Shown in pieces: positions 57,858-64,000 of a DNA stretch of 64,000 bases. The stretch is from assembly GCA_015680685.1 (NCBI GenBank), contig MNCI01025486.1:1-64000 (forward strand), given 5' to 3'. Position 1 is the first letter of the stretch; the number at the start of each line of letters is the position of its first letter. Under the pieces are notes generated by a model that did no database searches, was not told the origin of the DNA, and worked only from the letters and a program-made list of their open reading frames with translations. The stretch is from Gnetum montanum (Eukaryota > Streptophyta > Gnetopsida > Gnetales > Gnetaceae). The position numbers were made by a program, and so were the translations under genes.

Positions 57858-60800
57858 CCTTTGTATCTACATGGGCCTCACAGTGATGTTGAATGGTGTA
57901 TTGACCCTGATTACCTAGATCTTAAGCCTACAAGTCTTGTTAACCACATACCCTCAATAGAGAAACCTCTAGAATTGCCTAAAAGCCTAGTCAAAATCCT
58001 TGACTTAGAGGTAGGCAACATAATTAAAGACACTCTAGTTGAGGCTCCTTTCACAACACATAGTGGTCAAGAGAAAACCCTTTAACTAAGTTTGTCATTA
58101 GAACTTCAATATGCTCAAGACATCACCAAGGTCCTACAAAGCAACATTAAGGTCTTTACCTAGTCATATGAAGGCATGCTAGGCCTAGACCCACATTTAA
58201 TCTAGCAAAACATCATATTGGGCCCTAGCATTAGACCAATTAAGGAAAAAATGCAAAACATTCGACTTGATTTGGCCTTGGTAGTCCATGATGAGATCTC
58301 AAAGCTCTATTAAGCTAGTTTCATTAGGGCCATGGACTATGCAAAATGGATGTCCAACATAGATGTACTTCCTAAAAGGAATGGGAGTATTTATATTTGC
58401 ATCAATTTCTGAGACCTAAATAAAGTAACTATCAAGGATGACTTGCCTCTGCCTAGTATTGATCAACATATCAATACTATGGCTAGACATGCCTTATTGT
58501 CCTTTATGGATGAATTCTCAAGATATAATCAAATTAGGGTTAACCTAGAGCACCAGCTTAGCACAACCTTTATGACCCCATGTGGTACCTTTTGCTATGC
58601 TATGATGCTATTTGGTCCTAATAATGTTAGAGCAACTTATCAACGAGCCATGACCTATATATTTAGTGATTACATGTTAGGTTTTCTCAATGATTATGTA
58701 GATTATATAGCCATTAAGTCCAAAATGGCCAATGACCATGCTAATGACCTAGACCTTATACTTAAACAATGCCTCAAATACAAACTTAGGCTCAATCCTA
58801 ACAAGTGTGTCTTGGGTGTCAAGATTGATAAGATGCTTGGCGTTGTAGTATCTGAAACAAGGATTCATGTCGATCCTGATAAGGTTCAAGCCATATCTAA
58901 ATTAGCAGCACCTACCAACCTTAAAGAGCTTTGAAGTTATAAGATAGATTATAATTTATTTGTAGATTTATTGCTAGGATTATGAATAAGTTACAACCCA
59001 TATAACACTTTCTTAAGAAAGGAGTTCACTACGAGTGGATGGCTCAATGCCAAGAGGCCTTTGAAAATCTTAAGTAATAGTTTACACAACTGTCGATGGT
59101 CTATCCTCCACAAGATGGTAAACCATTTTATAGTTACCTTGCTATCTTTGACACATTCATTACCTTTCCACTCTATCAAAAACATGATGATGAAGTAGAA
59201 ATTCTTGTGTACTACCTTAGCCATGCATTAGTTGCCCATGAAACTTAATACACTAAAATGGAGAAGTATTTTCTAGCATTAGTCTTCTCTTTGAAGAAGT
59301 GGAGACACTACCTTTTCAAAAGTCAAGTTAACATCATTTGCAAAGAGAACATATTTAGAGCCATAACAACCAACATTTATGAAAATAGTCATATAGCCTG
59401 ATGGAAAGCCATAACTACAAAGTTTGACCTTCATTATGTCTCTTAGTCCTTAACAAAAGGTCAAGCTATAATCATACAACTTACAGTTTTACCTATTGAT
59501 TACTAAGTAGCCATAGATCCTAAATTCCCTCATGAGCATATTAACATAGTTAGCCAAGTACCTAAGTATTATGAGGTGGTCAAGTACTTTGATGAAGCTT
59601 CAAGTGCCCATGGGGCCAACACCTCTGCCATCATAACATTCCCATCTAGTGAAATCCAACCCTTTGGCTATCATTTTGAGTTCCCATGTACCAATAATAT
59701 AGTGGAGCATGAAGGTTTGATTAGAGGGATAATGGTGGCTTGTGACCTAAACATTAGACACTTAGTGATCAAAGGTGATTTACAACTCATAGTTAACTAA
59801 GTAACCAAGGTCTATGCATGTAACACTAAGCACCTACAATGATATTGTGACCTAGGAAAGCAATTGTTACAATAATAATATTCAACACATACCCTGAAAT
59901 GAGAGTGAAATAGCTAATAAAATTGCAACATTAGCCCTTAGTGTGATACCATATGTGTTTAGTAAACTACCCACCTTAACCATGGACTATGCTACTTCTA
60001 TCACACAAAACACTAAGGATACCTTTATGGCCATCATTCATACAACTTCTCCCATAGAATGGTATGATGATATCAAATTTAACCTTATGCATGGTGAATC
60101 CTCACAAGGCCTAACTACTACTTAGAAGGATATTGTATGCAATTGATCAAAGCAGTATGTCATCGTAGGTGATAATACATTATGTCAATGATTCTATGAT
60201 GACATACTTCTAAAAGTCCTAGGTAAAATCAAAGCTAGAATAGTCCTAGAGAAGGTTCATGAAGATGTTTGTGGAGGACATATAGACCAAGAGGTATGAC
60301 CACTAAGATTAGATAGCTAGGTTACTATTGGCCTCATATGAAAAATGACTACCTACAAAAGGTTTTGTGGTGTGACACATGCCAATAATATAGCAATATT
60401 ATATATGTACCACCAACTGAGTTACATACCACTCTAATAACATGGTCATTTCAATGATGGGGGTTGGATATCATTGTACCCATAATGCCTAAGTCTTCCA
60501 TAGGGCATAGCTTCATCATCACCCCAACCAAATACATTACAAGGTGGATTAAGGCTATTCTCCTAAGGAAAAATACATCCAAACAAGTCTGCAAGTTCAT
60601 CCTAGATAACATTGTAGCTTTTTTTAGCATACAAATGATCATAGTCATAGAAAATTAACCATAATTTAGTATCTAAGAGACTAAGGATTTTTGTCATGAG
60701 CTAGGAATTAAGCATTCTTTCTCATCACCTTATTACCCTTAAGCTAATGGAAAAGTAGAAGCAAGAAACAAGGCCATGCTCAACTTACTTAAAAGGATGC

Positions 60801-61320
60801 TCAACAATAGCAAGCACAAATGGCATGAGAGGCTTGTCCATGCACTATGGGCATACATAACAACCTATCACATGAAAACTAGCATGACCCCTTATAGATT
60901 GCTTTATGGTTTTGAAGGTGTTTTACCTCTTGAATTGTTGGCACCATTGCTCTGAGTAGCCTTGATCAACTTCATCAATGATAAACAGAGTAAGGAGTTA
61001 TGGACAATAGCTCTAGACTCAATGGAGGAGCAACATATGCAAGCACTTGCTCACATTGAACACTATCAAGAGAGGCAAAAGTGGTAGCATCACCATAACT
61101 TTACCATGCATAAGATCAAATAAGGTGACTTGTTCCTCAAAGCCATCCATGAGCATGTAGAAAAATTCATTGCCAACTAGGAAGGATCCTTCATTGTCAC
61201 TAGAGCCTATGGGAATGATGCATTTAGAATAGCCAACATGGATGGGAATGAGGTGGCTAATCTAATCAATCATTCCTATCTAAATCCATACTACTTGTAG
61301 ACAATAATCATTAGGAAGCA
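57858..61320 (+). pseudogene. Tat pol copy B: RT, RNase H, second RNase H, integrase
   Basis: Collinear duplicate of copy A. The leading segment is 57861-58085. RT is open for 163 codons (58443-58934), but the catalytic box reads YVDY (near 58692-58703) instead of YVDD, so it cannot be active. RNase H is at about 59100-59480. The second RNase H (59576-59870) is clear: YFDEASSAHGAN, CTNNIVEHEGLIRG, KGDLQLIVN. Integrase is at about 60240-60960, with DIIVPIMPKSSIGHSFIITP and WHERLVHALWAY blocks. Stops and small indels elsewhere. Confidence 0.75.
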
Positions 61321-61549
61321 AGCCTACTTTCAATGATCCTCTATGATCTTAAACTAGCAACATAGCCTACTAGGACCTTAACTGGTCCCATGGCTTACCA
61401 TGACCTTAAACTAGTAGCATTGCTAACCTGGATACCCTAAATATCATGTGTCATGTATCCATTGTAGTGTTATAATATGAAATGGTGTTTTGTATTCTTT
61501 GTTGGTAGCTCTTTAGTCAATCCTCTAAACAACAACAAAGAAAGGTCAC

Positions 61550-62348
61550 TGTAACACCACAAAAAATTGCATTTTATAGCCAATTTTCATCATGTAGCTT
61601 TCACCCCAAGAAACTTGATGCAAAGCTTCATTGTAAATGTGAATATTGTAACACACAGTGGGCAATTTCACAAACTTTATACTTTTGGAGCTAAAAATAC
61701 CTTATAAGTGGTCAAAGACTCATTCCCCAAGTGAAAAAAGTTACCTAGTGTCTATGTTTGGGCTTGGAAGGTCAAAATGCCTTTTGGACTACCAAAACTG
61801 GCAATTTGATGGGTTTTATGGGGGGTATACATTTTTCAATGTTGGAAACATTCGCAAGGGGGTAGATCTTATCTTACACTAGTGTAGAGAGATGGGTTGG
61901 AAACTCCATGCACCCCATAATGCCCCCCCCCCCCCCCCCAACCCCACCCACCCAGTATGGGGGTTTCATGCTTAGCTTGGAAACCTTCTCCCCTCAGCAT
62001 GAAAGTTTTCCCCCAATGTGGAAATTTCATCCCCCCTAGTGTGAAAGCCACAATAGCTATATTTCATCACTCCATGCACTTCATCATTAATGAACCACTT
62101 CAGCAAGGATGGAGGAAGGCTCAGCATGGAAAATTCATCTCCAATGTAAAAGGTGTGCCTCCGTTACTATTTATAGTAAATGGAATGGCCATGGGAGAGG
62201 ATTTTACTATATCTAGCAACCTCCAAATTTGGGCACCCATCTGACCTGAACAAGAAAGAAATTTATGACAATTTGTTAGCTAATCTGTAGCCAATGTATA
62301 TCCAAATCATAGTTGTCTTATAGCCCCATTCATGGTCTAGGACTTGAC
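61550..62348 (+). repeat. Tat LTR3, truncated
   Basis: Starts TGTAACACCACAAAA after the purine run AACAAAGAAAGGTCAC. It matches LTR2 up to 'cattcatggtctaggac', then stops just before the TATA box. It contains a run of 17 C (61923-61939). Confidence 0.75.
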
Positions 62349-62349
62349 A

Positions 62350-62705
62350 AGTCATGGGTATAGACAAAAGGGAAGTGGGGTTTAGTGGGTTTGCTTTCTT
62401 TTATGCCTCGATCTGCTTGTCACCCTTGCTGCTCAACTTTTGCTATGCTTCTTCCTTTACTTGGTTGAAATTTTATGGTTATCAGCTATTGGTTGTAAGG
62501 AAGAGGAAATAGAATTGACCACCACATGTGGTTTTTGCGTAGTTGTTTAGGCTATGGTTGGTTGGGCTATGTTAGGCTAAGGCACCTTTGATGATAACAA
62601 GATCCCTCAGAGGCACTCATGATGGTACTATTATGACAAAGGGGGATCTTGAGCTAGTGGAGTCTAAAGAAGCCCTTTCATTACTAGGGGGTACTCTTAC
62701 TTTTT
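62350..62705 (-). pseudogene. Inverted fragment of the Tat gag-like ORF
   Basis: Its reverse complement aligns with about 31745-32110, for example 'gtcatgggtatag.caaaag', 'tatgcttcttcctt', 'gggctatgttaggct.aggc' and 'ctcatgatggtact.ttatga'. It joins LTR3 on its left and an Athila RT on its right, so both junctions are rearrangement points. Confidence 0.7.
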
Positions 62706-63700
62706 CATCATCCATCCTTATCTCATCTTTAGAAATAACATGTCCTAACACTACATCACTTGTAACCATCAAGTGACTCTTTTCTCAACTTAATTTTAAA
62801 TTTTTATCAATACATCTATCTAGGACATGTTTGAGATGTTGCAAAATTTCATCATAATTATTCCCATAGATAGAATAATCATCCATTAAAACTTCAATGT
62901 AATCTTCTAACATAGTACAAAATATTGAAATCATGGTTTTTTGGAAAGTAGCTAGTGCATTACAAAGGCCAAAATGCATTTATCTATAAGTAAAAGTTCC
63001 ATGAGGACATGGAAAGGTTGTTTTATGCTGGTCTTTATGGGCAATGGCTACTTGATTATATCCACTAAATCCATCTAGATAATAATAATATTCATGTCCT
63101 TCTAACTTTTCCAGAATTTGATCTATGTATGGTAATGGAAAATGGTCTTTCTTTGTATTTTGGTTTAACTTTCTATAATCCACAAAAACTCTTCATTTTC
63201 CATCCTTTCTTAGAACTATAGTAATGGAGCTTATCCATTCACTATTAGCTATTAGATAAATAATCCCTTCTTTCCAATGTTTTGAAATTTCACCCTTAAC
63301 AATTTGTTTTAAGGTTGGATTAATTCATCTTATGGGAATTCCTACTAGTTTTACATTGTCCTCTAGATAGACATGATGTTGCAAATGTTATGTGAGATTC
63401 CTTGGTGAAGGTCCTCATAACTTTATGCAAATGCCTTAAACTTTCTATGCAAAACTTTTATTAATTTTCTTTCTTACTCATTAGTAAGTTGGAAATTTAT
63501 TATTAATGGTTTATTTTCATCTAGGAAGACATACTTAAGTTTACTAGGTAGTTCTCTAAGATCTAAAGAAACTTGATTTGAAGGTTTAATTATTTCTTCA
63601 ATATTCCCTAAGCCCAAATTTAAAATTTGATCAAGGAGATCTTATTATTCTTTAGTTGAGGGGTCTAAAGGTCCTTCAAAATTATTTAACACTAAGGTTT
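62706..63700 (-). pseudogene. Athila-type reverse transcriptase fragment
   Basis: Minus strand: 62980-63183 gives DYRKLNQNTKKDHFPLPYID, YLDGFSGYNQVAIA and CPHGTFTYR; 62785-62979 gives HFGLCNALATFQK, VLMDDYSIYG (catalytic MDD) and a following LKLS; VLGHVIS follows near 62745. A single stop separates the two open blocks. Upstream, RELPSKLKYVFLDENKPLII at about 63500-63570 is the usual pre-RT linker. Sequence fits the Athila clade and is better preserved than Athila-1 RT. Confidence 0.75.
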
Positions 63701-63778
63701 TCCTATCTTGTGTCATTGCTGAAGTGGGTAAAGTGTAGAGCATTCTTGCTTCCTTCAATTCTACATTTAAATGATCTT

Positions 63779-64000
63779 TGATGAATTTTAGATTTCCAAA
63801 CCCCGATATTGAGTACATGATATCAGGTATGCAATATCATAGCCTAGATATAATATCGTATACACAATATTTTGATACCTATGTTAGCTTATAAATATAG
63901 CACTTAGGCGCATAGGGAAGAGTCATTAGAGCATTAGAGATTGTTTTAGTCATTAGGAGTCTTTTTGTCAAATGCATGCCTATAGTGTGATGCTTGTAAT
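63779..64000 (+). repeat. Left part of another plus-strand Athila LTR
   Basis: TGATGAATTTTAG starts at 63779, inside the Athila pol linker. A GATATT/GATATC/AATATC array follows (63805-63872), then TATA-like TTATAAATATAG (63890-63901) and 'gtgcatgcc.a.agtgtgatgcttgtaat'-like sequence shared with the solo LTR (47162-47200). It is cut by the window end, so whether it is solo or a full element cannot be told. The left target copy would be ATCTT (63774-63778). Confidence 0.75.

Overview
The window looks like nuclear DNA of a seed plant with a large, repeat-rich genome. It is AT-rich, has one intron-containing plant enzyme gene, and is mostly old nested LTR retrotransposons of the Athila and Tat/Ogre types. 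A gymnosperm (conifer-like) source is my best guess, from the depth of nesting and decay. That is inference: no single sequence proves it.

Layout. (1) 1-3941 holds the only convincing host gene, a two-exon 2-oxoglutarate/Fe(II) dioxygenase of the plant DOXC type (402 aa predicted). Its iron and 2OG ligands are intact, its intron is tandemly duplicated, and an acidic in-frame insert could be an optional 75-nt intron. Its upstream region recurs twice, without a gene, at about 24.9-26.1 kb. (2) 3942-10253 is gene-poor AT-rich DNA with weak zinc-knuckle retroelement relics. (3) 10254-23086 is a full-length but dead Athila element (Athila-1, minus strand): LTRs, tRNA-Asp primer site, gag, protease, RT, RNase H, integrase, and an extra ORF with its own U3-like promoter-looking segment. 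(4) 26121-28627 is a second, plus-strand piece of the same Athila extra ORF. (5) 28628-57190 is a giant Tat/Ogre-type element (about 20 kb without insertions): LTR, gag-like ORF, protease, a multi-exon antisense gene, a minisatellite of about 180-bp units, RT/RH/aRH/integrase, LTR. It is interrupted by a younger gag-protease-only Athila (Athila-2, 38160-45407, target duplication ATAGC) and by a solo Athila LTR (46739-47825, target duplication CACAC). (6) 57191-62348 is a second pol-LTR unit, a tandem duplication of the right end of the Tat element. (7) 62350-62705 is an inverted scrap of Tat gag, followed by a minus-strand Athila RT fragment (to about 63700) and the start of another plus-strand Athila LTR at 63779.

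How the parts relate. Athila-2 has lost RT, RNase H, integrase and the extra ORF but keeps gag-protease, a 17/18 primer-binding site, a polypurine tract and target duplications, so it must have moved with enzymes supplied in trans. All younger Athila LTRs here carry arrays of the palindrome GATATC directly upstream of a TATA box. The Tat antisense gene has predicted splice sites whose phases agree across three introns; its antisense position explains how introns survive retrotransposition. Several assembly flaws are visible: two large N gaps at matching places in the two Athila gag genes, and two single-N joins flanked by identical 46-nt duplications.
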